A stretch of DNA of 64,000 nt from Paraburkholderia piptadeniae (lineage in GTDB: Bacteria; Pseudomonadota; Gammaproteobacteria; Burkholderiales; Burkholderiaceae), in contig NZ_CYGY02000067.1 in the NCBI RefSeq assembly GCF_900007165.1, positions 3,137 through 67,136 on the forward strand, given 5' to 3'. Shown piece by piece: positions 42,493 through 50,772 of the stretch (positions are counted from its first letter, which is position 1; each line of letters begins with the position of its first letter). Both the position numbers and the translations under genes were made by a program. A model generated the notes under the pieces. It was not told the DNA's origin, did no database searches, and saw only the letters and a list, made by a program, of their open reading frames with translations.

Positions 42493-42540
42493 CGAACGCG
42501 CGAACGCACGAACGCACGAACGCACGAACGCACGAACGGG
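42493..42540. repeat. 8-bp tandem repeat between coxG-like and coxS-like genes
   Basis: Units of CGAACGCA repeat head to tail: a variant CGAACGCG at 42493-42500, four exact copies from 42501 to 42532 and a partial copy CGAACG at 42533-42538. The array lies 11 bases after the CoxG stop and ends just before the CoxS ribosome binding region. The unit length is not a multiple of three, so copy-number slippage would change the intergenic spacing. Confidence 0.85.
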
Positions 42541-42555
42541 ACATACAGGTGAATC

Positions 42556-43077
42556 ATGGTTGAAGTCCAATTGCAGGTGAACGGCACGGACGTCACGCGC
42601 GACGTGCCCGACAACACACTGCTCGTCGAATTTCTGCGCGAGCACTTGCGGCTCACGGGCACGCACGTCGGTTGCGATACGAGCCAGTGCGGCGCATGCA
42701 CGGTCCATCTCGACGGCAACGCCGTCAAGTCCTGCACCGTGCTCGCCGCCCAGGCGAGCGGCGGACAGGTGGTCACGATCGAAGGCCTCAGCGAACAATG
42801 CAGCGCGACATGCAGCGGCAAGCTGCATCCCGTGCAGAACGCGTTCGTCCAATGCCACGGCTTGCAGTGCGGCTTCTGCACGCCGGGCATGATCATGGCG
42901 AGCGCGTTCTATCTGCGCGAGGAGCCTGCGCTCGATACGGCGAGCATCAGTCACGCGCTGGAGGGCAACATCTGCCGCTGCACGGGCTATGTGAACATCA
43001 TCGAAGCCGTTCGCCACGCCGCGCGCGAGATGTACCCCGATGCGCCGTTCGCGAAGACGGAGGAACACGCGTCATGA
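42556..43077 (+). CDS. Molybdenum hydroxylase 2Fe-2S subunit (CoxS type)
   Basis: This 173-residue small subunit has two iron-sulfur sites. The plant-type cluster uses GCDTSQCGACTVHLDGNAVKSC; the second uses GLQCGFCTPGMIM and GNICRCTGY. Length and cysteine set are complete for the family. AGGTG lies before ATG 42556. Its stop overlaps the large-subunit start (ATGA at 43074-43077), a standard sign of subunit co-translation. Confidence 0.95.
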   Translation: MVEVQLQVNGTDVTRDVPDNTLLVEFLREHLRLTGTHVGCDTSQCGACTVHLDGNAVKSCTVLAAQASGGQVVTIEGLSEQCSATCSGKLHPVQNAFVQCHGLQCGFCTPGMIMASAFYLREEPALDTASISHALEGNICRCTGYVNIIEAVRHAAREMYPDAPFAKTEEHAS

Positions 43078-45425
43078 TCGGCAAACCGATACCTCGCGTC
43101 GAAGACGAGCGCTTCGTCACCGGCAACGGCCAGTACACCGACGACATTCACGTCGACGGCCAATTGCACGCGGCGTTTCTGCGCTCGCCCCATGCGCACG
43201 CCGCGCTGCGCTCGATCGACATCGGCGCGGCGAAGGAAGCGCCGGGCGTGATCGCCGTGCTGGTCGGCCAGGACTATCTCGACGACGGCTTTCAGGGCGT
43301 CGACCATGTGCCGAATCCCGTCGATGCCGTCGACGCGACGAAGAAGGCTTTCCTCACGTCGCTGACGGGTTCGATCTTCAACCAGCTTCACGTGCCGCTG
43401 CCCATCGACCGCGTGCGCTACGTCGGCGAAGCGATTGCGATGGTGATCGCCGAAACGCCGTTGCAGGCCCGCAATGCCACGGAGCTGATCGAAGTCGATT
43501 ACGACGTGCTCGACGCCGTCGTCAATGCCGCCGATGCGATGCAAGCGGATGCGCCGCAACTGTGGGAGAGCGCGCACGGCAACCTGTGCTTCCAGACGCA
43601 AATCGGCGACCGCGAAGCGGCGCGCAAGATACTCGCGCAAGCGGATCATGTCGTGCGCCGCGAGTTTCATCACAGCCGGCTCGTCAACTGCCAGATGGAG
43701 CCGCGCGGCGCGATCGGCATGCATGACGCGGCCACCGATGTCTATACGCTCATCTCCGGCAGCCAGGGCGCGGTGCGCCAGCAACTGTGCCTCGCCTCCG
43801 CGCTGAAGGTGCCGCCTGCGCGGATGCGCGCCGTGTGTCCCGACACGGGCGGCGGCTTCGGGCCGCGTTCTTTCATCTACGTCGAGCAGTTGGCCGTCGT
43901 ATGGGCCGCGCGCCGCGTGGGGCGTCCCGTGAAGTGGACGAGCGATCGCAGCGAAGCGTTCCTCTCCGACTATCAGGGGCGCGACGCGATCATCCGCTCT
44001 GCAATCGGCTTTTCGAACGACGGCCGCATTCTCGCGATCGACAACGAGTGGATCGGCAATGTCGGCGCGCACACGGTCTCGTATGTGCCGATGTCGAACG
44101 GCACGCGCATCATGACGTCCGTCTACGACGTGCCCGCGGCCGCCGTGCACGTGAGCGCGGTCCTGACCAACACGGTGCCGACGGCGCCTTATCGCGGCGC
44201 GGGCCGGCCCGAAGCGACGCATGTGATCGAACGGATGCTCGATCTCGCCGCAGGCGAACTGGGCATCGACCGCGCGGAAATCCGCCGCCGCAATCTCGTG
44301 CCGCACGACAAGCTGCCGTACCGCAGCCCGATGGGTCTCACGTACGACAGCGGCGACTTCGCGCGCAACATGGCGCGCGCGCTGACGCTCGCGCAGTGGG
44401 ACAGCTTCGAGCAACGCCGCGCGCAATCGCTCGCGAACGGACGGCTGCGCGGCATCGGGCTTGCGAACTATATCGAGTCGCCCGTCGGCGCGCCGCGCGA
44501 GCGGATCGAACTGACGGTGCGCGCGGATGGCAGCGTCGATATCGTGTCCGGCACGCAGTCGACGGGCCAGGGCCACGAGACCACGTTCGCGCAGGTCATC
44601 GCGCATCACCTCGGCGTGCCGATGGAAGCCGTGAAGCTGCGCACGGGCGACACCGCGTTTGTGAGCGTCGGCGGCGGCAGCCACTCGGACCGCACGATGC
44701 GTCTGGGCGGCATGCTGCTCGTCGATACCGCGCAGCAGATCATCGCGATCGGCAAGCAGGTGGCGGCCGGCCTCTTCGGCGTGGAGCCGGCCCAGGTCGA
44801 GTTCGCGGATGCATGGTTCACCACGCCTTCCTCCGGCCAGCGCATCGGCCTCGCGGAAGTCGCGCACTATGTGTCGAAGGACGGCTTGCCCGGCGACCCG
44901 TCGACGAAGAAGCTCTACGCGCACGCCGAAGTCAACACGCGCGTGCCCGCGCATCCGACGGGCGCCGCGATTTGCGAACTCGAAGTGGACCCCGATACGG
45001 GCGTCGTGCAGCTCGTGAACTACACATCCGTCGACGATGTCGGACAGCCGATCAATCCGCTGATCGTCGAAGGCCAGGTGCATGGCGGTCTCGCGCAGGG
45101 CATCGGCCAGGCGCTGTCCGAAGGCTTCTATATGGACCGCGACACGGGGCAGGTGCTGACGGGCTCGTACATGGACTACGGCATGCCGCGCGCCGGCGTG
45201 ATCCCGCCGCTCAATGTCGAGCTGACAGAAGACCCGACGCACGGCAATCCGCTGCGCGTGAAAGGCGGCGGCGAGAGCGGCATCACGCCCGCGACGGCCA
45301 CGATCTTCAACGCGCTGGCCGACGCGCTCAAGGCCTACGGCAACGATGAACTCGCAATGCCTGCCACGCCGAAGGTCGTCTGGGAATACATTCATCGCGC
45401 GCAAGGAGGCGCACATGTCAACTGA
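43074..45425 (+). CDS. Molybdenum hydroxylase large subunit (CoxL type, not CO dehydrogenase)
   Basis: This 783-residue molybdopterin subunit of the xanthine oxidase family contains GKPIPRVEDERFVTGNGQYT at the start, cofactor motifs PDTGGGFGPRSF and GTQSTGQGHETTFAQVIAHH, and the catalytic Glu in VKGGGESGITPATA. The active-site loop reads PYRGAGR, whereas true CO dehydrogenases have AYxCSFR with a cysteine for the Mo-Cu site. So this enzyme should hydroxylate a ring carbon or oxidise an aldehyde. A longer upstream frame overlaps CoxS out of frame and is not real. The crotonase gene starts 11 bases before its end. Confidence 0.94.
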   Translation: MIGKPIPRVEDERFVTGNGQYTDDIHVDGQLHAAFLRSPHAHAALRSIDIGAAKEAPGVIAVLVGQDYLDDGFQGVDHVPNPVDAVDATKKAFLTSLTGSIFNQLHVPLPIDRVRYVGEAIAMVIAETPLQARNATELIEVDYDVLDAVVNAADAMQADAPQLWESAHGNLCFQTQIGDREAARKILAQADHVVRREFHHSRLVNCQMEPRGAIGMHDAATDVYTLISGSQGAVRQQLCLASALKVPPARMRAVCPDTGGGFGPRSFIYVEQLAVVWAARRVGRPVKWTSDRSEAFLSDYQGRDAIIRSAIGFSNDGRILAIDNEWIGNVGAHTVSYVPMSNGTRIMTSVYDVPAAAVHVSAVLTNTVPTAPYRGAGRPEATHVIERMLDLAAGELGIDRAEIRRRNLVPHDKLPYRSPMGLTYDSGDFARNMARALTLAQWDSFEQRRAQSLANGRLRGIGLANYIESPVGAPRERIELTVRADGSVDIVSGTQSTGQGHETTFAQVIAHHLGVPMEAVKLRTGDTAFVSVGGGSHSDRTMRLGGMLLVDTAQQIIAIGKQVAAGLFGVEPAQVEFADAWFTTPSSGQRIGLAEVAHYVSKDGLPGDPSTKKLYAHAEVNTRVPAHPTGAAICELEVDPDTGVVQLVNYTSVDDVGQPINPLIVEGQVHGGLAQGIGQALSEGFYMDRDTGQVLTGSYMDYGMPRAGVIPPLNVELTEDPTHGNPLRVKGGGESGITPATATIFNALADALKAYGNDELAMPATPKVVWEYIHRAQGGAHVN

Positions 45426-46140
45426 ATCCGTCGCTATCCGCCGCAAGGGCGCGCTGCTCGAAGTCGTGCTCGACCGGCCCGAGAACGGCAACCTGATCGA
45501 CCAGCCGATGAGCGATGCGATCATCGCCGCCGTCAGCACGCTCGACGACGACACGAAGCTCGTGCGCATCCTCAGCAGCGGCAAGGACTTCTGCAAGGGA
45601 CGCCAGTCGCCGATGCCGCCCGCGGGCGCGAAGCCGTCGGCGGAAACGCTGCGGCGCGTGGTCGCCGCGCCGCCGCTCGCGCTCTACGACGCATTGAAGG
45701 CCGTGCGCGTGCCTGTGCTTTCCGTGGTGCGCGGCGAAGCGATCGGTGTGGGCTGCGCGCTCGCGGGCGTGTGCGATGTCGCGCTCGCCGCCGACGACGC
45801 GATCTTCCAGATCCCCGAAATGGAACGCGACATTCCGCCGACGCTCGTGATGTCCGCGCTGATCGGACGCGTTCCCGTAAAGACGGTTGCGCACATGGTG
45901 CTGAGCCGCGTGCGGCTGTCCGCGCAAGAAGCGCACGTCGCGGGGCTCGTGAGCCGCGTCGTGCCCGCCGCGTCGCTCGACGACGAAGCCGATGCGCTCA
46001 CCGAAACGCTGCTCGGTTGCAGCGCCGTCACGCTGCGCGCGGTCAAGCAGTTCCTGCATCTCGCGCCCGAGATGCCCGCAACTGGCGCGAGCGGCTTAGC
46101 CGCGCATCTTGCCGCCACCGCGCTGTCGGCACGTTTCTAA
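45415..46140 (+). CDS. Crotonase-superfamily protein, atypical active site
   Basis: This 241-residue enoyl-CoA hydratase/isomerase-fold protein has oxyanion-hole segments SSGKDFCKGRQ and RGEAIGVGCALAGVCD. The first catalytic Glu of hydratases (in GGGCELA) is alanine here (GCALA), while the second position is kept (FQIPEMERDIPP). It is therefore unlikely to be a classical hydratase; isomerase, hydrolase or C-C lyase activity is possible. No acyl-CoA ligase is in the cluster, which leaves the need for CoA esters open. AAGGAGG precedes ATG 45415, inside the end of the large-subunit gene, implying coupling. Confidence 0.85.
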   Translation: MSTESVAIRRKGALLEVVLDRPENGNLIDQPMSDAIIAAVSTLDDDTKLVRILSSGKDFCKGRQSPMPPAGAKPSAETLRRVVAAPPLALYDALKAVRVPVLSVVRGEAIGVGCALAGVCDVALAADDAIFQIPEMERDIPPTLVMSALIGRVPVKTVAHMVLSRVRLSAQEAHVAGLVSRVVPAASLDDEADALTETLLGCSAVTLRAVKQFLHLAPEMPATGASGLAAHLAATALSARF

Positions 46141-46183
46141 CGACTGCGCACAGCGTGCCGCCCTCAGCATAAGGACCACTACA

Positions 46184-47749
46184 TTGAGACCCAAGACCGC
46201 CATCCCTTCGACCGCGCAAGGCGCGGAACTGCCTGACCTCGAACGCTTCCGGCTGCGCCGCTTCCTCGCTTCGCTCGACGAAACGGAACTCGAACGGCGC
46301 GATGAGCCCGTCGATCTCGCCAACGTCGCCGGCATCATGGAAGGCAATCCGCGCGCGGTGTGGTTCCGGCAGCCGTCGGGCGGCACGATATCGCTCGCGG
46401 GCAGCGTCGCGGCTAGCCGTTCGCGCCTTGCCAAAGCGTTCGACACGACGCCGGGACAACTGCTCGAAGTCGTGCGCGAACGTCTGCGCACGAAGGGCAA
46501 GCTCGTCGAAGTGCGCCGCGAAGAAGCGCCTGTGCAACAGGTCGTGCTGACGGGCGACGACTGCGATTTCACCGCGCTGCCCGTGCATCTGCAGCACGAT
46601 CTGGACGGCGCGCCATACATCTCCGCGTCGATCGACTTCGCCGTCGATCCCGACACCGGCTGGACCAATGTGGGCATTCGCCGTCTGATGTTGCGTGGCC
46701 GTCGCACGGCGGGCATCGATCTCGTCGCGCCCTCCGATCTGCGCGCGATCGCGATTGCGCATGCGAAGCGCGGCGAGCGGCTGCCGATCGCGTTCGCCGT
46801 CGGCACGCATCCCATCGATCACGTCGGCGCGACGATGCGCATTCCCGCCGACGAGCTCGAACTCGTCGCGGCGCTGCGCGGTGCTTCGATGGGCGTCGTC
46901 AAATGCGTGACCAACGATCTGCTCGTGCCCGCCGACGCCGAATTCATCCTCGAAGGCTATCTCGACGAACGCGGCCACGCAGAACCGGAAGGGCCTTACG
47001 GCGAATTCCTCGGCTATTACGGCGGCATCAAGACGAACCCGGTGTTTCATCTGACGGCCATCACGCATCGCAAGGACGCGGTGTTTCAGACGTGCACGAT
47101 CGGCGGCCGCACGATGGCGCGCACCGATACCGCGCAACTGGCCGCGTTGCGCACGGAAGTAACCGTCTGGCGCGCGCTCGAAACCGCCGTGCGCGAAATC
47201 AGGGGTGTCTATGCGAGCCCCGCGACGGGCGGCATGTTCAACGTGCGCGTCGCGATGCAACAACGCGTGCCGGGCGAGGCGCGCAATGCGATCGCGGCCG
47301 TGTTCGCGTCGCTCGCGAACGTCAAGCATGTATTCGTCGTCGACCCCGATATCGACATCTTCTCCGACGAGCAGATGGACTGGGCACTCGCCACGCGCTT
47401 CCAGGCCGACCGCGATCTCGTGATGCACACCGGCATGCGCGCGATGCCGCTCGATCCGTCGCTGGGCGGCGCAACGGTGACGGCAAAGGTCGGCTTCGAT
47501 CTGACGCTGCCGCTGCTGCGTCCGGGCGAAGAGCGCGATCTCGAACATCGCGTGCCGACGCCGCCCGCGCTCACGGGCGCGCGTTTCGACTCGCTCGAAG
47601 CCGCATTGGAGCACGGTCCGAAGCGCTTCACCGACCTGATGTCGGCGACAGGCACGCGCGACGGCCGAGAGATCGTGCGCTGGCTCGAAGATACGGGCGC
47701 GAGGCGCGCGATCGTCCGCGACAGCGAAGGCCGCTACGCATTCGCTTAA
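46184..47749 (+). CDS. UbiD-family prFMN-dependent decarboxylase
   Basis: This 521-residue UbiD-type (de)carboxylase needs the cofactor from the UbiX-like gene at 36400. Family features: RRFLASLDETELERRDEPVD, the prFMN/metal region around YISASIDFAVDPDTGWTNVGIRR, and the catalytic E-R-E set, likely in GIRRLML and EGYLDERGHAEPEGPYGEF. It should remove a carboxyl group from an aromatic, heteroaromatic or alpha,beta-unsaturated acid. The start is TTG at 46184 with AAGGA upstream; an ATG at 46109 would overlap the crotonase gene by 32 bases and add residues not expected. It closes the plus-strand enzyme run. Confidence 0.92.
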   Translation: MRPKTAIPSTAQGAELPDLERFRLRRFLASLDETELERRDEPVDLANVAGIMEGNPRAVWFRQPSGGTISLAGSVAASRSRLAKAFDTTPGQLLEVVRERLRTKGKLVEVRREEAPVQQVVLTGDDCDFTALPVHLQHDLDGAPYISASIDFAVDPDTGWTNVGIRRLMLRGRRTAGIDLVAPSDLRAIAIAHAKRGERLPIAFAVGTHPIDHVGATMRIPADELELVAALRGASMGVVKCVTNDLLVPADAEFILEGYLDERGHAEPEGPYGEFLGYYGGIKTNPVFHLTAITHRKDAVFQTCTIGGRTMARTDTAQLAALRTEVTVWRALETAVREIRGVYASPATGGMFNVRVAMQQRVPGEARNAIAAVFASLANVKHVFVVDPDIDIFSDEQMDWALATRFQADRDLVMHTGMRAMPLDPSLGGATVTAKVGFDLTLPLLRPGEERDLEHRVPTPPALTGARFDSLEAALEHGPKRFTDLMSATGTRDGREIVRWLEDTGARRAIVRDSEGRYAFA

Positions 47750-47828
47750 AGCGCACTTTCGGCATCACCTCACGCGCTGGCGCAACGTTTGCGCGGCATG
47801 CGCGGCCGCCGCGTATGGCGGCATGGTA

Positions 47829-47857
47829 TCCGCGATCGGGCTTGTCCCGGTCGCGGA
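47829..47857. terminator. Long hairpin after UbiD-like gene
   Basis: A 12-pair stem (TCCGCGA at 47829-47835 with TCGCGGA at 47851-47857, extended inward with one G-T wobble) closes a 5-base loop. It lies 80 bases after the UbiD-like stop and 65 before the LysR gene. No T-run follows, so it may end or stabilise the operon mRNA by another route. Confidence 0.45.
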
Positions 47858-47921
47858 CACGCCTGCACGGCGATAGAATCCGGGCAGCCCTACCCTGCCC
47901 CGCCTTCGAGGATCGCCGTCG

Positions 47922-48854
47922 ATGAACCTGTCCCTCAAACAACTCAAAGTCTTTCTTGGCGTCGCGAACGCATCGAGCTTTACGAAGACGGCGCAGAGCA
48001 TGCATCTGAGTCAGGCGGCGCTGAGCGCGATCATTCGCGAGCTCGAGACACAGCTCAATTGCCGTCTGTTCGAGCGCACGACACGCACCGTCGCGCTGAC
48101 AGAAGCGGGCCGCCTGTTCTATCCGACGGCGATGAAGATCGTCGAGACGCTCGAGAAATCCGTGATCGAGCTGAACGAGCTGGGCCGGCAAAAGAAGGCC
48201 TCGCTGCTGCTGGGCTGCACCCCGATGATCGCCGCGAGCCTGATGCCGCAAGTGCTCGCGCGCTTTGCCGAGACCAGTCCGCAAGCGCAGATCGAACTGG
48301 TCGATCGTCCGCCGAGCGAGTTGCTGAAGATGGTCGAAGAAGGCGATCTGGATGCGGCGTTCGGCGTTTTCTTCTCGCAGCTTTCCGGTATCGATCGCGT
48401 GCCGATCTTTCCGACGCGGCTCGTCGTCGTGTCGTCGACGATGGATGGCACGCACGGCATCGGCAAGGTGCTGCGCGACGGCGTGCAGTGGCGCGCGCTC
48501 GAAGGGCTGCCGATGATCACGCTGCCAAAGGACAACCCGTTGCAGCGATTGATCGAGGCGTCGCTGTCGAAGGAAGAAGTGACGACGGGAAGGCGCACAG
48601 TCGTCGGGCATTTGCAGACGGCGATTGCGATGGCGCATGAAGGGCTCGGCGTCGCGATCATGCCGTCGTTCTGCGAGCACATCTGCCGCCACTATCAGGT
48701 GCGGATCGACGTGATTCGCCCCGAGGTGGAGTTTTCGTTTTACAGGATCACGCGCAGCGGCCGCGATACGCTCGCCGCACTCGACCAGTTCACGCAAATG
48801 TTCGCCGAGGCCGCGCAGTTGAGTCCCTTCGATACGGCGGCCAATGTGAAGTAA
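47922..48854 (+). CDS. LysR-family transcription regulator
   Basis: The 310-residue LysR protein has an N-terminal winged helix (MNLSLKQLKVFLGVANASSF, TKTAQSMHLSQAALSAIIRELE) and a substrate-binding effector domain (about 90-300; SLLLGCTPMIAASLMPQVL). It stands last in the island with a GAGGA site upstream and is the best candidate to sense the pathway substrate and switch on the genes from 36400. Its targets may be the TTATC/GATAA inverted repeats near 37036. A role for the GntR protein at 32257 in this island is less likely. Confidence 0.92.
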   Translation: MNLSLKQLKVFLGVANASSFTKTAQSMHLSQAALSAIIRELETQLNCRLFERTTRTVALTEAGRLFYPTAMKIVETLEKSVIELNELGRQKKASLLLGCTPMIAASLMPQVLARFAETSPQAQIELVDRPPSELLKMVEEGDLDAAFGVFFSQLSGIDRVPIFPTRLVVVSSTMDGTHGIGKVLRDGVQWRALEGLPMITLPKDNPLQRLIEASLSKEEVTTGRRTVVGHLQTAIAMAHEGLGVAIMPSFCEHICRHYQVRIDVIRPEVEFSFYRITRSGRDTLAALDQFTQMFAEAAQLSPFDTAANVK

Positions 48855-48881
48855 TCGTCGTGGGCGTTGCAGGTGCCTGTG

Positions 48882-49940
48882 CTACGCGAAGCATGCGAGT
48901 TCGGAATCGACGAAAGACGACACCATGCCGTGCGCTGTCTTTGCAGCGCCGACCTGCAACGACGGCGGCATGACGACTCTGTTCTTCACGGCCGTCACTT
49001 CGGCAAGAATCGACACGGCGATTTCAGGCGGCGTCCTGCTGCCGATATAAATCCCGACAGGCCCATGCAGCCGCGCGAGTTCGGTTTCAGTGAGATCGAA
49101 CTCTTTCAGCCGTTCACGCCGCGCCGCGTTATTGCGCCGCGAGCCCAAAGCGCCGATGTAAAACGCGGGTGTTTTCAGTGCCTCCATCAACGCGAGATCG
49201 TCGAGCTTCGGATCGTGCGTGAGTGCAATCACCGCGCAGCGCTCGTCGAGCTTCATGTCGAGCACCGTGTCGTCGGGCATCGCGCGGACCACCTTCGTGC
49301 CCGGCACGTCCCATTCATCCGTATATTCTTCGCGCGGATCGCACACCGTCACCTGATAGTCGAGCCCCACCGCGATATTGCACAGATAGCGCGACAGTTG
49401 CCCCGCGCCGATCACGAGCATCCGGTAACGCGGGCCGTGTATCGTCAGCAGACGCTTTTCGTCGAAGTCGACGCCATCGGTGGCCTGCGCGGGCGTGAGG
49501 CTCGCGACGCCCGTTTCCATATCGAGCGTGCGCGCAACGAGGCGGCCCGCTTCGACGGCTTCGCATAGTTCGGCGATACCGCTCGCTTTCGTCAGCGGTT
49601 CCAGCACGAGTTGAATCGTGCCGCCGCACGGCAAACCGAAACGATGCGCTTCTTCAGCAGTGATGCCGTATTTCACCGCCTCGGGTTTTGTCTGCTCGAT
49701 GCCGCGCTGACGCACGCGATCGATCAGATCGTCTTCGATACAGCCGCCCGATACCGAGCCGACCGCCGCGCCATCGTCGCGCACCACGAGCATCGCGCCC
49801 TCGGGTCGCGGCGACGAGCCCCACGTCTTCACCACCGTCACGAGAAGCGCGCGATGTCCCCGGTCGAGCCAGCGCGCACTGGACTTCAACACTTCGAGAT
49901 TGACACTGTCCACTTTCGATATCCGATTACTGCAACTCAT
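48882..49940 (-). CDS. XdhC/CoxF-family molybdenum-enzyme maturation protein
   Basis: This 352-residue XdhC-type protein binds molybdenum cofactor and inserts or sulfurates it in xanthine-oxidase-family enzymes. Motifs: TVVKTWGSSPRPEGAMLVV and GSVSGGCIEDDLI in the N-terminal domain, and a Rossmann-like C-terminal domain (MLVIGAGQLSRYLCNIAV, VCDPREEY, YIGALGSRRNNAARRERL). It faces the LysR gene and most likely serves the molybdenum hydroxylase encoded at 41182-45425. ATG at 49940 is taken; a GTG ten codons later is possible. Confidence 0.92.
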   Translation of the reverse strand: MSCSNRISKVDSVNLEVLKSSARWLDRGHRALLVTVVKTWGSSPRPEGAMLVVRDDGAAVGSVSGGCIEDDLIDRVRQRGIEQTKPEAVKYGITAEEAHRFGLPCGGTIQLVLEPLTKASGIAELCEAVEAGRLVARTLDMETGVASLTPAQATDGVDFDEKRLLTIHGPRYRMLVIGAGQLSRYLCNIAVGLDYQVTVCDPREEYTDEWDVPGTKVVRAMPDDTVLDMKLDERCAVIALTHDPKLDDLALMEALKTPAFYIGALGSRRNNAARRERLKEFDLTETELARLHGPVGIYIGSRTPPEIAVSILAEVTAVKNRVVMPPSLQVGAAKTAHGMVSSFVDSELACFA

Positions 49941-49992
49941 CCCGCAGACAGTCTAATTGCCGGAATCGGCAGCGTGAATCGGTGAATATCGA

Positions 49993-50244
49993 TCAAGCGA
50001 TCGAAATTGCTGAAGAGTGAGTCGAGTGATGGCGACGGGTATTCGTTGTCCCGTGTCTTATCTTTTCGGCTTGATAGTGGACTTCGACGCTGTCTCTCGT
50101 GAACGCCAGCGATTCGATCCGCTGCTTCTGCAATTCGCTCTCCGCGTCGAGGGCCTGAAGGTTCGCCGTGGGAAAGGAGGGGTAGCTCCAATGCGCGGGT
50201 TGCATGTCGCGGAGTACCGTGCCGTCGATCCGGTATTTATGCAC
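49993..50244 (-). CDS. Hypothetical small protein, tentative
   Basis: This 83-residue frame has protein-like composition and G/C-biased third positions over its first 60 codons (TVLRDMQPAHWSYPSFPTAN, LQKQRIESLAFTRDSVEVHY), then a low-complexity basic tail. The start is GTG at 50244 without a clear ribosome binding site. I recognise no family. It could be a small gene or a remnant. Confidence 0.35.
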   Translation of the reverse strand: MHKYRIDGTVLRDMQPAHWSYPSFPTANLQALDAESELQKQRIESLAFTRDSVEVHYQAEKIRHGTTNTRRHHSTHSSAISIA

Positions 50245-50334
50245 TGCTTATACAGTATTTATCGGCTCGTACTGGTTGCGCACACGGCTGTTTACGCTGC
50301 TATAGTTAGTTCTCTTTCGCTGAGCCCGACTGAA

Positions 50335-50697
50335 ATGTCCTGCGAAGCCTGCGACCGGATGCACTGCAGCGATGCAACCGTGCCACACGACGGGTTGCGG
50401 GCATTGCACAAGCCGAAAAAGCTGCGTCCGCTCGGTCGCAAGCCCGTGCTCGTGCAGCACTACCGGTGCTGCGTCTGCGGGACAAACTGGATGTGCGAAT
50501 TCGATCCGCAAACGCCTGACCATTTGGAGTGGGTCTGCCTGCATCACGCATCGAGCATTCTGGACCCGCTCGCCGCGTCGGAGCCAGAAGCATCTTCCCC
50601 ATCGACGGATCGCCAAAGCGAAAGCACTGTCACACGCGAGCCGATCGTTGCGCACGACATCCCGCATCACGCGTTTCGGCCGGAAGCCGCCACCTGA
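50335..50697 (+). CDS. Cysteine-rich zinc-ribbon-like protein
   Basis: This 120-residue product begins MSCEACDRMHC and continues VLVQHYRCCVCGTNWMCEFD, giving several CxxC pairs that fit one or two zinc ribbons; KKLRPLGRKPV between them is basic. The C-terminal 40 residues are low-complexity and polar. ATG at 50335 is where the conserved-looking part begins; the frame is open 106 codons upstream but that part looks non-coding. Nucleic-acid binding is possible; the function is unknown. Confidence 0.6.
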   Translation: MSCEACDRMHCSDATVPHDGLRALHKPKKLRPLGRKPVLVQHYRCCVCGTNWMCEFDPQTPDHLEWVCLHHASSILDPLAASEPEASSPSTDRQSESTVTREPIVAHDIPHHAFRPEAAT

Positions 50698-50772
50698 GGT
50701 GGAAAGCATCCCGTCAGGCGCGCCGCGTTTCGCGCACCTGACCGCCGCACATGTAATAACGATGTGCTCGGG

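Noticed and set aside
43074..45425. Carbon monoxide dehydrogenase (CO oxidation) as the role of the CoxMGSL-like set
   Set aside because: The active-site loop is PYRGAGR without the Mo-Cu cysteine, and the neighbours are aromatic-type catabolic genes.
42672..45425. A 917-residue large subunit starting inside the CoxS-like gene
   Set aside because: The upstream part is a wrong-frame reading of the 2Fe-2S subunit; ATG 43074 overlaps its stop and starts the family N-terminus.
36400..47749. Nicotinate or picolinate degradation as the pathway of the island
   Set aside because: The Mo hydroxylase, flavin hydroxylase and alpha/beta hydrolase would fit, but there is no 2,5-dihydroxypyridine dioxygenase, maleamate amidase or maleate isomerase gene, and fumarylacetoacetase, UbiX/UbiD and the crotonase are unexplained.
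36400..47749. Furandicarboxylate/HMF degradation (hmf genes) as the pathway of the island
   Set aside because: UbiD/UbiX and a Mo hydroxylase are shared with that route, but a furoyl-CoA synthetase is missing and the flavin hydroxylase and fumarylacetoacetase have no place in it.
50230..50262. LexA-box-like sequence (ACTG, six bases, CAGT)
   Set aside because: The spacing is too short for the CTGT-N8-ACAG LexA site, and no SOS gene is adjacent.
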